A stretch of 35,074 nucleotides of DNA. It comes from Patescibacteria group bacterium UBA661 (GTDB taxonomy: Bacteria > Patescibacteriota > Minisyncoccia > Phycocordibacterales > UBA918). The notes under the pieces were generated by a model, which was not told where the DNA came from, did no database searches, and worked only from the letters and a program-made list of their open reading frames with translations. The stretch spans positions 1-35,074 of the forward strand of contig DBNX01000027.1 of the NCBI GenBank assembly GCA_002299465.1. The letters run 5' to 3'. Shown here in pieces: positions 7,617 through 14,548 of this stretch (its first letter is position 1; the number at the start of each line of letters is the position of its first letter). The position numbers were made by a program, and so were the translations under genes.

Positions 7617-7823
7617 ATGGAATCATTTGAAAATAAAGGGAAACAATTCAACGCTGACTACCTTGGACAAAATGAAAAAGAATAGCTTGACACAGGCGAC
7701 TTTCGGGTTGAGTTCATTAATATTATGGGAAAAGAAATTTGTTGTGCGATTGCCAAGAGACCTGAGACGAGTATCGAATTCGTCAGACTACTGACTAACC
7801 CTAACTCAGAATCCACAAAATGA
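7617..7823 (+). pseudogene. Small ORF broken by one in-frame TAG, overlapping the hydrolase start
   Basis: From ATG 7617 one frame reads 69 codons to a TGA at 7821-7823 and is interrupted only by TAG at 7683-7685 (codon 23). The part after the stop (LDTGDFRVEFINIMGKEICC and on) has normal protein-like composition. The final TGA overlaps the hydrolase ATG (ATGA), the usual layout of translationally coupled genes. No family is recognised. Most likely it is a recently inactivated gene. A shorter product starting at the in-frame ATG after the stop (32 codons) or read-through of the TAG are alternatives. Confidence 0.4.
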
Positions 7824-8512
7824 CTCTCTACTCACTTCCCTACAAAAACACCAACCTCCGTGGCGATGGCATCGGCAACAATCCCCACCAAGTAATTTGC
7901 CTGCACGGTGGAGCTGCCGATCGTTTTCGCTTTTTACCGCTACGAAATATTCTTAACGAACACGGTTTGAGTTCCTTTACCTTTGATTTTATTGGTCACG
8001 GTGAGACGGGTGGCAGTATCAATGATTCCTCACTAAGAGACCGTGTAGAACAAACCCTCACCGTCATTCAGTCTGTACCCATTACGACACCCCTTAACCT
8101 GATTGCCTCGAGTCTTGGCGGGTATATCGCCCTCAAAGTGACCGAGCTGATTCCGGTTTCAAAACTCATACTCATTGCCCCCGCCATCTACGCTGAAAGC
8201 GCTTATCAAGTACCCTTTGGCAACAAATTTTCAGAAATTATACGTCAACCCCAGAGCTGGCAAAACACTGATGCGTGGCAAATAATTGAAAAGTTTACCG
8301 GTGCAATCCACATCTACACTGCCGAACACGACACAGTTGTCGTGCCAGAAATTACGAATCAATTATTTGCTAGTAGCAAAAACGCCACCAAGAAAAGTCT
8401 TTACTGTGTCCCCGGCTCAAAACATTCTCTCCTACAGTGGCTAAATGACAATCCGGATGAACTTAGATATGTGGCGGAGGAGATGGCGGGGTATCTTGAT
8501 GGTGTTAAGTAA
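7820..8512 (+). CDS. Alpha/beta hydrolase family protein
   Basis: A 230-aa protein. Seen: CLHGGAADRFRF near residue 27 (oxyanion HG loop), FDFIGHGETGG near 54, the nucleophile elbow ASSLGGY near 95 (A-x-S-x-G, a variant of G-x-S-x-G), an acidic residue in YTAEHDTVV near 174, and the catalytic His in GSKHSL near 199. This is a complete Ser-Asp-His triad of the serine aminopeptidase S33/Hydrolase_4 type, so an esterase, lipase or acyl-hydrolase is plausible; the substrate is unknown. The start overlaps the stop of the broken upstream ORF. It is cytoplasmic (no signal peptide) and is followed by a strong terminator. Confidence 0.85.
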   Translation: MTLYSLPYKNTNLRGDGIGNNPHQVICLHGGAADRFRFLPLRNILNEHGLSSFTFDFIGHGETGGSINDSSLRDRVEQTLTVIQSVPITTPLNLIASSLGGYIALKVTELIPVSKLILIAPAIYAESAYQVPFGNKFSEIIRQPQSWQNTDAWQIIEKFTGAIHIYTAEHDTVVVPEITNQLFASSKNATKKSLYCVPGSKHSLLQWLNDNPDELRYVAEEMAGYLDGVK

Positions 8513-8520
8513 ATTCTTGC

Positions 8521-8560
8521 CTCTAAACTAGCTTGACTCATGCTAGTTTAGAGCCTTTTT
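8521..8560 (+). terminator. Rho-independent terminator of the hydrolase gene
   Basis: Twelve-bp arms CTCTAAACTAGC and GCTAGTTTAGAG with a 9-nt loop, then CC and TTTTT. It begins 9 nt after the stop codon. Confidence 0.85.
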
Positions 8561-8611
8561 AGTTAACACTAGTTGTATAATCACAACACAACTTGTATTG
8601 TCTATCAATAG

Positions 8612-8682
8612 CTGCCCGACAGGGACTCGAACCCCAATTGACGGTGCCAGAAACCGTAGTCCTACCGTTAGACGATCGGGCA
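8612..8682 (-). tRNA. tRNA-Gln (anticodon CTG)
   Basis: Read on the minus strand. Acceptor TGCCCGA pairs with TCGGGCA; D arm TCGTCTAACGGTAGGA; anticodon stem ACGGT/ACCGT with loop TTCTGGC giving CTG; T arm with GGTTCGAGTCC. The discriminator is G, as expected for Gln. CCA is not encoded. It reads the CAG codon. Confidence 0.9.
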
Positions 8683-8789
8683 AATATGTATTCTTACTTT
8701 ATAAGTTCGAGTCTGGCCTCGATCCTTACAGGATCAGTACAGGTTGTCAGTATTTTATTTCGTGTCCTCATAAAATACTAGGCAACCTC

Positions 8790-8816
8790 CTGAAACAGTC
8801 TCCCAGACTGTTTCAG
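8790..8816. repeat. 12-bp perfect palindrome abutting the tRNA-Gln fragment
   Basis: Arms CTGAAACAGTCT and AGACTGTTTCAG with loop CCC. It touches the end of the 54-nt tRNA-derived repeat at 8817, exactly where the missing T arm and acceptor 3' half would begin. Confidence 0.85.
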
Positions 8817-8870
8817 CCCCAATTGACGGTGCCAGAAACCGTAGTCCTACCGTTAGACGATCGGGCAAAT
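8817..8870 (-). pseudogene. Truncated tRNA-Gln copy (5' part only)
   Basis: Fifty-four nt are identical to 8632-8685, covering the tRNA from just before its 5' end through the acceptor 5' strand, D arm, anticodon arm, variable loop and first T-stem strand. The T loop and acceptor 3' strand are absent and replaced by the palindrome at 8790-8816, so this copy cannot fold as a tRNA. Confidence 0.85.
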
Positions 8871-8990
8871 TTTTCTCTACTTCCTATACTTTTTATTTTG
8901 GGCTGCTCGGATTAACAACCCGTTGGACTATACTGCCATACCAAAAAAAAGATTCAAGCCGGTAGTTGCTTATAGCACTCTCTGTGTTAC

Positions 8991-9593
8991 CTAACGGCGC
9001 AAAACTTGCCAGCCACAAAGATTTTCAACTTTTGTGTACTTCAAGTGTACGATACTCGCATTGCGTAAGCGAAAAATATGATAAAAACTTTTTACTGCCT
9101 GAAAAAAGCTCATTGGTTTATCTAGACATAAATGTTCAATGAAAATATTCGTAAAAATCGCGTGTGATACCACCAACACCCTCGCTTCTGCTGGTAAGGA
9201 TTCTAAATGCTGGCGGGCGCGTTTAATTCTCTCTAAAAATTCGGCGTAAGATTCCCCACCCGCATGAATACCACCAAAAAACCACGACACCACATAAACA
9301 AAAGTGGTAAAACCGACGAGTCGCACCCCAACGAGTCGGGGTGGTCGAATTAATTCTTCGAAATCTTTACTAGTCTCGGGAATAACATCACTCGCCGAGG
9401 ATAAAATGCGAGCTGTTTCTACGGCTCGGAGTTGGGAGCTGGTGATGATGTGAGTGGGATTGAGTTCAGAAATTGTCTGCAAAACTGACTTCACTTGCTC
9501 GGCGCCTTGTTCATTTAGTGGCGTGTCCGGATGCTGATGACGAAAAGCCAGATTACCGTTAGTCTGACCATGCCTGATAAAATATACGTCCAT
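8991..9593 (-). CDS. Histidine phosphatase superfamily protein
   Basis: A 200-aa protein of the phosphoglycerate mutase-like branch. Seen: FIRHGQTNGN near residue 5 with the phospho-accepting His and first Arg, SQLRAVETARIL near 58 with the second Arg, an acidic EE near 83, and VVSHAIFTNIF near 143 with the second catalytic His. These residues make a phosphohistidine phosphatase; substrates in the family range from sugar phosphates to nucleotides and alpha-ribazole phosphate, and cannot be chosen here. An unusually hydrophobic stretch (TTFVYVVSWFFGGI near residue 100) lies between the motifs. It starts 5 nt after the dnaX stop, so it is almost certainly in the dnaX transcript. Confidence 0.85.
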   Translation of the reverse strand: MDVYFIRHGQTNGNLAFRHQHPDTPLNEQGAEQVKSVLQTISELNPTHIITSSQLRAVETARILSSASDVIPETSKDFEELIRPPRLVGVRLVGFTTFVYVVSWFFGGIHAGGESYAEFLERIKRARQHLESLPAEARVLVVSHAIFTNIFIEHLCLDKPMSFFQAVKSFYHIFRLRNASIVHLKYTKVENLCGWQVLRR

Positions 9594-9598
9594 AAAAA

Positions 9599-10645
9599 TT
9601 ACAGCTTCGGTTTTAGATTGCCTAATTCAACCACCACCAATTCCAGTGGGAGTTGGGGTAGGGGTGAGTAATTAATTTGCTCAGTAGCTTCCAGTAATCT
9701 TAACAAAAGTCGCGAGTTGATGGGTGAGTTATTGTCTTTTGCCAATTCCGCAATTGTCTTTTTAAGTTCTGGTGAAAATGCTGACAGCAATAAATCGCTT
9801 TTCGCCGGCTGGTGTCGCACCAGCATCACCGCTCTTATGGCTTCGAGTAACAGCCGAGCAAAAAGCTTCATTTCCACCTGAGCCGCCACTGCCTCTGCCA
9901 AAAACGTCAGTGCTTTATCGGTGTCTTTGTGGTGCAAAGCTTGCAACAAGCCCAGTATCAACACACTCCGCGGAGCGCCAATAATCGCCGCCACCTCGTC
10001 ACTACTGCCGAGCTTATCACCAGAAGCTAAAATTACTTTCTGCGTCACACCCAGCGCATCACGAAACGAGCCGTCCGCCGCTACGGCGATCAAATCAGCC
10101 GCTTCGGGCGAAAGCAAAAAACCTTCTTGCTTGGCAATGTCTGTCACCGTTTCAGCCAAAACCGCTCGCGTCGGAGAACGAAAACGAAACACCTGACAAC
10201 GCGAGATAATCGTGTCGAGTAATTTTTCTTCCTCAGTCGTCGCTAAAATAAAAATGACGTGAGCCGGCGGTTCTTCGAGTGTCTTAAGCAAAGCATTAAA
10301 TGCCTCCTTGGTAAGCATATGCACCTCATCGATGATGTAGACTTTGTAAGTCGATTCGTAAGGCAGTGTGTAGACCGCTTCTTTTAATTCCCGAATGTCA
10401 TCAATGCCGCGGTTGCTGGCGGCGTCAATTTCGTAGAGGTCAAGCTGGCTAGTCCCAATCGCTTTCGCAAAGATGCGCGCCAAAGTAGTTTTGCCGGTAC
10501 CGCGTGTTCCAGAAAATAACAAAGCGTGCGGTATTTCACCTTTTTTAATGGCACCGGTAAGTACCTTAATAATGTGATCCTGATCACGTACTTCAGCAAA
10601 AGTCTGTGGTCGATATTTTCGGTAGAGGGCAACGTGATCTGTCAT
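9599..10645 (-). CDS. dnaX: DNA polymerase III gamma/tau subunit, short form
   Basis: A 348-aa clamp-loader ATPase. Seen: the N-terminal YRKYRPQTFAEV signature, Walker A SGTRGTGKTTLARIF near residue 45, EIDAASNRGIDDIREL near 72, Walker B and DEVHML near 106, sensor 1 LATTEEEKL near 134, then domain III to the end. It differs from textbook DnaX in two ways: the zinc-binding Cys cluster normally between Walker A and EIDAASN is missing (only about 14 residues connect them), and there is no tau-type tail for binding polymerase and DnaB, so only a gamma-like protein is made. Such a compact form fits a reduced genome. An extended -10 box immediately upstream suggests a leaderless mRNA. Confidence 0.92.
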   Translation of the reverse strand: MTDHVALYRKYRPQTFAEVRDQDHIIKVLTGAIKKGEIPHALLFSGTRGTGKTTLARIFAKAIGTSQLDLYEIDAASNRGIDDIRELKEAVYTLPYESTYKVYIIDEVHMLTKEAFNALLKTLEEPPAHVIFILATTEEEKLLDTIISRCQVFRFRSPTRAVLAETVTDIAKQEGFLLSPEAADLIAVAADGSFRDALGVTQKVILASGDKLGSSDEVAAIIGAPRSVLILGLLQALHHKDTDKALTFLAEAVAAQVEMKLFARLLLEAIRAVMLVRHQPAKSDLLLSAFSPELKKTIAELAKDNNSPINSRLLLRLLEATEQINYSPLPQLPLELVVVELGNLKPKL

Positions 10646-10653
10646 GTCCGGCT

Positions 10654-10662
10654 AGTATACCA
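10654..10662 (-). promoter_or_regulatory. Extended -10 promoter of dnaX (leaderless)
   Basis: TGG-TATACT on the minus strand, ending 8 nt before ATG 10645. No -35 match at the standard distance and no Shine-Dalgarno sequence. Confidence 0.6.
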
Positions 10663-10664
10663 GA

Positions 10665-11537
10665 TTATTCAAGAGTGACATTAGCCAGTACATGTTCACG
10701 CAATTTTCGCACGTCTTGTCTGAGGTCATCGCTACCTAAGATAATGTACCCGATGGTTCGCTCGTCGTTGCTAATTTTTTCATTATAAATCGCCACTAAC
10801 GTTCGGTTGGCAGCTGTTGTGTAGCCGTGCTTGCCACCGCGATAATTGGTGGTGAGGACTGGACTATTATTGGTCCAAACAATTTCTGGACCAACCCGAT
10901 TAGATAGTTGTGTGATATCAAAAACGTGCGGTAAGGTCGTGTGGATAGCTCGGGTTAAGATGCGCAAATCCTGAGCTGAGGCTTGATTCCTGTCGGATAA
11001 ACCCGAAGCATCCGCCGCCACTAGATTTTTAGTCCCAAGCTCGGCCGCCAAACCATTCATCTGCCGAATAATGTCATTCTCAGTGACTCTTTCATAAACT
11101 GCCGCGGCGTCATTTGAAGATTCGAGTAGGAGCGGGAATAATAAATCATAAAAAGTATAAGTGTCCCCCACTGCCAAGCGCCCCGCGCGACCCTCTGTCA
11201 CGTAATCAGCTTTGGCAATAGTGGCTGTGGCATTCAAGTCAAAAGTACGCAGGACTGTGGCTGCGGTCAGTAATTTGGTAACAGAAGCAATCGGCAAAAC
11301 CACCTCATCACGATGCGCCACAATCGTCTCCCCACTTTCCATATCAAAGACCAAGTAGCTACTAGCTGTGATGGCTGGCGAAATGTCTCCCGCCGTTATT
11401 CGTAACGAATCAGACGTCTCAGCCACCACCTCCGGCGCTGCTGATGATGAAACACTCGTCGCCAAACTAGACGAAGCCATCACCAGCAACACGGCACCGA
11501 TGATAAATAATTGTACTGGGTGCAAAAGTGAACGCAT
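10665..11537 (-). CDS. D-alanyl-D-alanine carboxypeptidase family protein (PBP5/7-like)
   Basis: A 290-aa exported serine peptidase (family S11). Seen: a signal peptide (residues 9-28), SVTKLLTA near residue 83 with the catalytic Ser and Lys (SxxK), SSNDAAAVY near 138 (SxN), and GGKHGYTTAANRTLV near 234 (KxG). These enzymes remove the last D-Ala from peptidoglycan stem peptides or act as endopeptidases, so they shape the wall outside the membrane. The C-terminal beta domain of PBP5 is absent, so it is closer to the PBP7/DacF-like minimal form. Its stop lies just upstream of the dnaX promoter. AT-rich -10-like sequences (TATTAT, TATAAA) lie 10-13 nt before the start. Confidence 0.88.
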   Translation of the reverse strand: MRSLLHPVQLFIIGAVLLVMASSSLATSVSSSAAPEVVAETSDSLRITAGDISPAITASSYLVFDMESGETIVAHRDEVVLPIASVTKLLTAATVLRTFDLNATATIAKADYVTEGRAGRLAVGDTYTFYDLLFPLLLESSNDAAAVYERVTENDIIRQMNGLAAELGTKNLVAADASGLSDRNQASAQDLRILTRAIHTTLPHVFDITQLSNRVGPEIVWTNNSPVLTTNYRGGKHGYTTAANRTLVAIYNEKISNDERTIGYIILGSDDLRQDVRKLREHVLANVTLE

Positions 11538-11618
11538 AGTGATGTTTTTTATAATATCACGTAAAATCAGTATCGCACGAAAACACTTAAATTAACGATA
11601 CTTACCAGATAACGCGAA

Positions 11619-12044
11619 TTATTTAGCTACTCTTCTGACAGTTTTTTTGGTAGCTTTCTTTACCGCTTTTTTAGCAGTCAACTTCTTCACCGCGGCGGTT
11701 TTTTGTAAACCTTTCCAGTGCGCCCTCATATCTTTCTTAAAATCTGCTAACTCGGTCTTTGAAGCTGATTTGGCGGCGTTGTAGGTATTAACGGCTGATT
11801 CTACAAGTTGTTCGTAATCTTCCTGCGACAGTTCTTTGGCTCTATCAACACCCTTTAAGACTTCTGATTTCGCTTTCAGTGCCCAGCCCTTTACTGCTTT
11901 TCGATTCTTGGTAGCATTTTTACTACCATAGAGAAGGTAACTACCCGCCGCGGCCGCCGCCACAGCGGCGGTAATTCCCAACCCGATACCAACGGATTGT
12001 TTGTTAGACAGACCGTTACTTTTAACTGGTTTCTTGTTTGTCAT
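11619..12044 (-). CDS. Small protein with one membrane segment and basic Lys/Ala tail
   Basis: A 141-aa protein from ATG 12044; an in-frame ATG at 12056 would add four residues and is equally possible, as neither has a Shine-Dalgarno sequence. Seen: a Gly/Ala-rich hydrophobic segment (about residues 18-40, GLGITAAVAAAAAGSYLLYG), an amphipathic helical middle, and a C-terminal run of KKA/KKT units like histone H1 or bacterial Hc1-type tails. The first part resembles YtxH-like small membrane proteins; the tail may bind DNA or acidic polymers. It overlaps the end of the 12022-12342 gene by 23 nt and is therefore probably translated from the same mRNA. Function unknown. Confidence 0.6.
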   Translation of the reverse strand: MTNKKPVKSNGLSNKQSVGIGLGITAAVAAAAAGSYLLYGSKNATKNRKAVKGWALKAKSEVLKGVDRAKELSQEDYEQLVESAVNTYNAAKSASKTELADFKKDMRAHWKGLQKTAAVKKLTAKKAVKKATKKTVRRVAK

Positions 12045-12342
12045 AAATATTTTCATTACGCTTAGTAAATGTGCGCTTTCGTTTTGGTGCTGCGGTATTC
12101 AGTCCGTTTAAAACCATACCGAACAAACGCGAGATAATACCCCCCTCCGCTAACGTGGCTTTTAGCTGTGTTAGATTTTCTGCGACCAAACTACTTCCCA
12201 ATTCAACGCGAGTGAGGATGGAGCGAATTAATCTAAGAATTTTGATAACGTGATAAAGTGCTATGCACACAAGCACCACAAAACAAACCACCGCCACACT
12301 AGCGATTACAAAAAAAATATTTGCGTGCAATATCTCGTCCAT
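12022..12342 (-). CDS. Small single-pass membrane protein, unknown
   Basis: A 106-aa protein. One strong transmembrane segment (residues 8-31, FFVIASVAVVCFVVLVCIAL) is followed by a helix with heptad-like spacing (IKILRLIRSILTRVELGSSL), a Gly-containing hinge and a basic C terminus (KRKRTFTKRNE). This resembles the DUF948-type layout of membrane-anchored coiled-coil proteins. It is the first gene of a two-gene unit with the overlapping basic protein downstream. No function can be assigned. The start is supported by an extended -10 box 7 nt upstream. Confidence 0.6.
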   Translation of the reverse strand: MDEILHANIFFVIASVAVVCFVVLVCIALYHVIKILRLIRSILTRVELGSSLVAENLTQLKATLAEGGIISRLFGMVLNGLNTAAPKRKRTFTKRNENIYDKQETS

Positions 12343-12349
12343 CAGCTAC

Positions 12350-12358
12350 AGTGTAGCA
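12350..12358 (-). promoter_or_regulatory. Extended -10 promoter of the 12022-12342 gene (leaderless)
   Basis: TGC-TACACT on the minus strand ends 7 nt before ATG 12342. Confidence 0.45.
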
Positions 12359-12416
12359 ATTATTTAGTTGTCTTGTTTTAAATCTAAGTGGAAAACTACC
12401 ACTTTTAAGAAAGACC

Positions 12417-13526
12417 TCAATCAGAAAATGAAGCTGGGTGAGAGCTGAGATAATCTGCCACAATTGCCTCCACTGCCTTCGCGTCAGTCGCAGCCAGCAA
12501 CCGCCCCCGCAACTCTGCCGCCTCAGGCCAACCGCTAACGTAGGCCTTGAAATGCTTTTTCATTGTCGCAAAATTTTTGTGTGGCAAAAGTTCCGTAAAG
12601 AGTTTGGTGTGTTCGACGAGAACTGCCAGTCTTTCTTTGGTAGAAACATACTCTACGGTTTCATCACTCTGATCAAAAGCGACAATAGTTTCCCTATCAA
12701 CACCATGGGTCGGTAGAGTGTGAAGTTTTAGTGGTAAACATCGCTTCGGGTGAAAAAACCACGGGTTACCAAACAACGCTCGCCCCACCATTGCCCCATC
12801 CGCACCAGTAGCATTGATTTTAGCCAAGCCGTCAGCCCGCGAGAGCACATCGCCGTTGCCGATAATTCGTGTCTTAACTTGAAGTCTATCTCGCCAAGCC
12901 ACCGCTTCTTTAATTCTCTCCCAACGCGCCGGCACTTTACTCAAATCCTGCCGCGTCCTGGCGTGAATGGTGAGAGCTGCCAGATTGGTCGAAAGTAAAT
13001 GCGGTAACCAAGTGTCCAATTCGTCTTTGTGATAACCAAGCCGTGTTTTCACTGATACCGGAATACCATCTTTGGCATCTGTCTTTGCTCCGCGTTTAGC
13101 AGCTTCGATAATGGCCACTGCACTGTCTGGATTTTTGATCATAGCAGCGCCACAACCCTGCTTCTCAATACTTCGATCTGGGCAACCCATATTGATATCA
13201 ATTCCATCAAAACCAAGCTCACGACACAAAGCCGCCGCGTATTCCATATGAGCAGGCGTTCGCGAAAAGAGTTGCGCCACAATCGGTCTTTCCGCTTCGG
13301 TGTAAATTAAATCTGCCAGGAGTTTTTGTTTCCCTTCTTTAGTGGCTCGCACCAAACCATCCGCCGATACAAATTCGGTCCAAGTCACCGCCGCGCCGCC
13401 CACCGTACCATCTAAACGAGGGTGAGAACTGTACTTAGCAATCAGCCGCCGCAAGGGTGCGTCAGTAACATCAGCCATCGGTGCTATGACCAAAAATGGG
13501 GCTGGTAGTTTTTGCCAAAAATTCAT
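12417..13526 (-). CDS. dus: tRNA-dihydrouridine synthase
   Basis: A 369-aa protein from ATG 13526 (a GTG at 13544 would lie within the promoter). It reduces uridines to dihydrouridine in tRNA D loops, using FMN and NADPH. Seen: LVIAPMADVTDAPLR near residue 13, WTEFVSADGL near 50, the signature GIDINMGCPDRSIEKQGCGAAM near 110 with the catalytic Cys in the GCGAA segment, KTRLGY near 162, and IGNGDV near 219, which binds FMN phosphate. A segment of about 40 residues after the FMN site (KRCLPLKLHTLPTHGVDRET and on) is longer than in DusB and may be a lineage insert. It follows the FtsQ-like gene by 47 nt on the same strand. Confidence 0.92.
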   Translation of the reverse strand: MNFWQKLPAPFLVIAPMADVTDAPLRRLIAKYSSHPRLDGTVGGAAVTWTEFVSADGLVRATKEGKQKLLADLIYTEAERPIVAQLFSRTPAHMEYAAALCRELGFDGIDINMGCPDRSIEKQGCGAAMIKNPDSAVAIIEAAKRGAKTDAKDGIPVSVKTRLGYHKDELDTWLPHLLSTNLAALTIHARTRQDLSKVPARWERIKEAVAWRDRLQVKTRIIGNGDVLSRADGLAKINATGADGAMVGRALFGNPWFFHPKRCLPLKLHTLPTHGVDRETIVAFDQSDETVEYVSTKERLAVLVEHTKLFTELLPHKNFATMKKHFKAYVSGWPEAAELRGRLLAATDAKAVEAIVADYLSSHPASFSD

Positions 13527-13534
13527 AGTATTTT

Positions 13535-13543
13535 GTTGTAACA
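13535..13543 (-). promoter_or_regulatory. Extended -10 promoter of dus (leaderless)
   Basis: TGT-TACAAC on the minus strand ends 8 nt before ATG 13526. The -10 match is partial (4 of 6). Confidence 0.4.
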
Positions 13544-13573
13544 CACTTCCCAGAGAAACTTAAACGTCTCGCC

Positions 13574-14470
13574 TTATTCTGGTAAGATTTCCTCACTCAC
13601 CTCACTTACAACACTAGTTGTAGACATCGTCTCGAGTGTCGCTTCGACCGCCTCCACCGCCTCTTCTTTTACAAAAACCCGATTAGCAAATCGTAAATCA
13701 AGATACATAAAATGCCCGGGTTGTAAGTGAGAAAATTCTTCTGAGTTGCGAACGGTTAAGAGATTATCAAAAGTACTTTCAATAGGAGCTGTTAAAGTGA
13801 CTTTAATTTCACTACCGCCAACTAAAGTATAAAAGACATCTCTAACGGCATCAATTTCAACTGCCTCAACGTGCCAATTGGTTTCAATAATTCTCTGCCT
13901 TAAATCTTGTATGGCTAAAAAATCCTCTGGGGTAGTGAGCGTCTCGCCGCTAGCTGGTTCGCGGTGTAGGGTGTGGTAACGAACAAAACTACCTCCCGTA
14001 AGCTTAGGCGCCCGCGTGTAAGCATATCCATATTTATCAATAAACCAACAATCATCTCTGTTGGTAGTCGAACACCACAGAGCGTGCGGAATATATTCCT
14101 CATATTTTATCGACAGACCAGTCAAACCCACTCGTTCCACCACCACTGATTTTATGCGTTCCTTATCTAAAATCGCGGTTTGAATTTCTGACTGTGGGTA
14201 AAAATAAGCGAAACGCCTCGGAATTAAACCGAGATACGTACCCGCCAGTTTGGCTTCCACGGTAGTGATTATCTCTGTGTTGGCAATAGTCATACCCTCA
14301 CTAACCGTCAAATCTTTGATAGTTAAACCAGGTAAACGTGTTACGTGCCAAATACCGTAAACCAACGCGGCGATTAAACCAAGCAACAATAAACCCCACC
14401 CCACTTGCTTAAGGAACACCTTAGTTGCTGGATTAATCGAGCGGGCAGACTTTTTTGGTCTTGATTTCAT
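13574..14470 (-). CDS. FtsQ/DivIB-like cell division protein with POTRA domain
   Basis: A 298-aa bitopic membrane protein. Seen: a basic cytoplasmic N terminus, one transmembrane helix (about 25-47), then a POTRA-like region (LPGLTIKDLTVSEGMTIANT, then LIPRRFAYFYPQSEIQ near 100), and a beta region with the family's IKYEEYIPHALW segment near 130, followed by WFIDKYGYAY, the FtsQ-type 'W..D..G..f' motif. The C-terminal 30 residues are an acidic Glu/Val/Thr tail. FtsQ links FtsB/FtsL to the divisome at midcell. There is no dcw cluster here; the gene is isolated next to dus, which is usual in reduced genomes. Without a structural search, assignment to the wider POTRA family is firmer than FtsQ itself. 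Confidence 0.75.
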   Translation of the reverse strand: MKSRPKKSARSINPATKVFLKQVGWGLLLLGLIAALVYGIWHVTRLPGLTIKDLTVSEGMTIANTEIITTVEAKLAGTYLGLIPRRFAYFYPQSEIQTAILDKERIKSVVVERVGLTGLSIKYEEYIPHALWCSTTNRDDCWFIDKYGYAYTRAPKLTGGSFVRYHTLHREPASGETLTTPEDFLAIQDLRQRIIETNWHVEAVEIDAVRDVFYTLVGGSEIKVTLTAPIESTFDNLLTVRNSEEFSHLQPGHFMYLDLRFANRVFVKEEAVEAVEATLETMSTTSVVSEVSEEILPE

Positions 14471-14477
14471 TTGCCCT

Positions 14478-14486
14478 ATGTTAGCA
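14478..14486 (-). promoter_or_regulatory. Extended -10 promoter of the ftsQ-like gene (leaderless)
   Basis: TGC-TAACAT on the minus strand ends 7 nt before ATG 14470. The hexamer matches 4 of 6. Confidence 0.4.
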
Positions 14487-14548
14487 CAACCCGCTCACTA
14501 ACTAAGTAGCTAAGCCAAGGTGACAAAAACCAGCGTAGCAAACCCCAA

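Larger units (their letters stand above)
8683..8990. other. Structured spacer upstream of tRNA-Gln
   Basis: About 310 nt without a protein gene. In order on the plus strand: a small hairpin GATCCT-TAC-AGGATC, a larger stem (AGGTTG..AGTATTTTAT paired with ATAAAATACT..CAACCT, 8742-8787), the palindrome at 8790-8816, the truncated tRNA-Gln copy (8817-8870), and AT-rich DNA with a possible minus-strand promoter (TTGAAT, then TATAGT) near 8930-8955 that would transcribe the whole set into tRNA-Gln. Confidence 0.5.

Noticed and set aside
8593..8915. Plus-strand open frames of 62 and 105 codons
   Set aside because: They run through tRNA-Gln and its truncated copy; the apparent repeat within the protein is only the 54-nt tRNA repeat.
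8930..8955. Another tRNA remnant (AGTATAGTCCAACGGG on the minus strand resembles a D arm)
   Set aside because: No anticodon or T arm follows in register; the likeness is short and may be chance.
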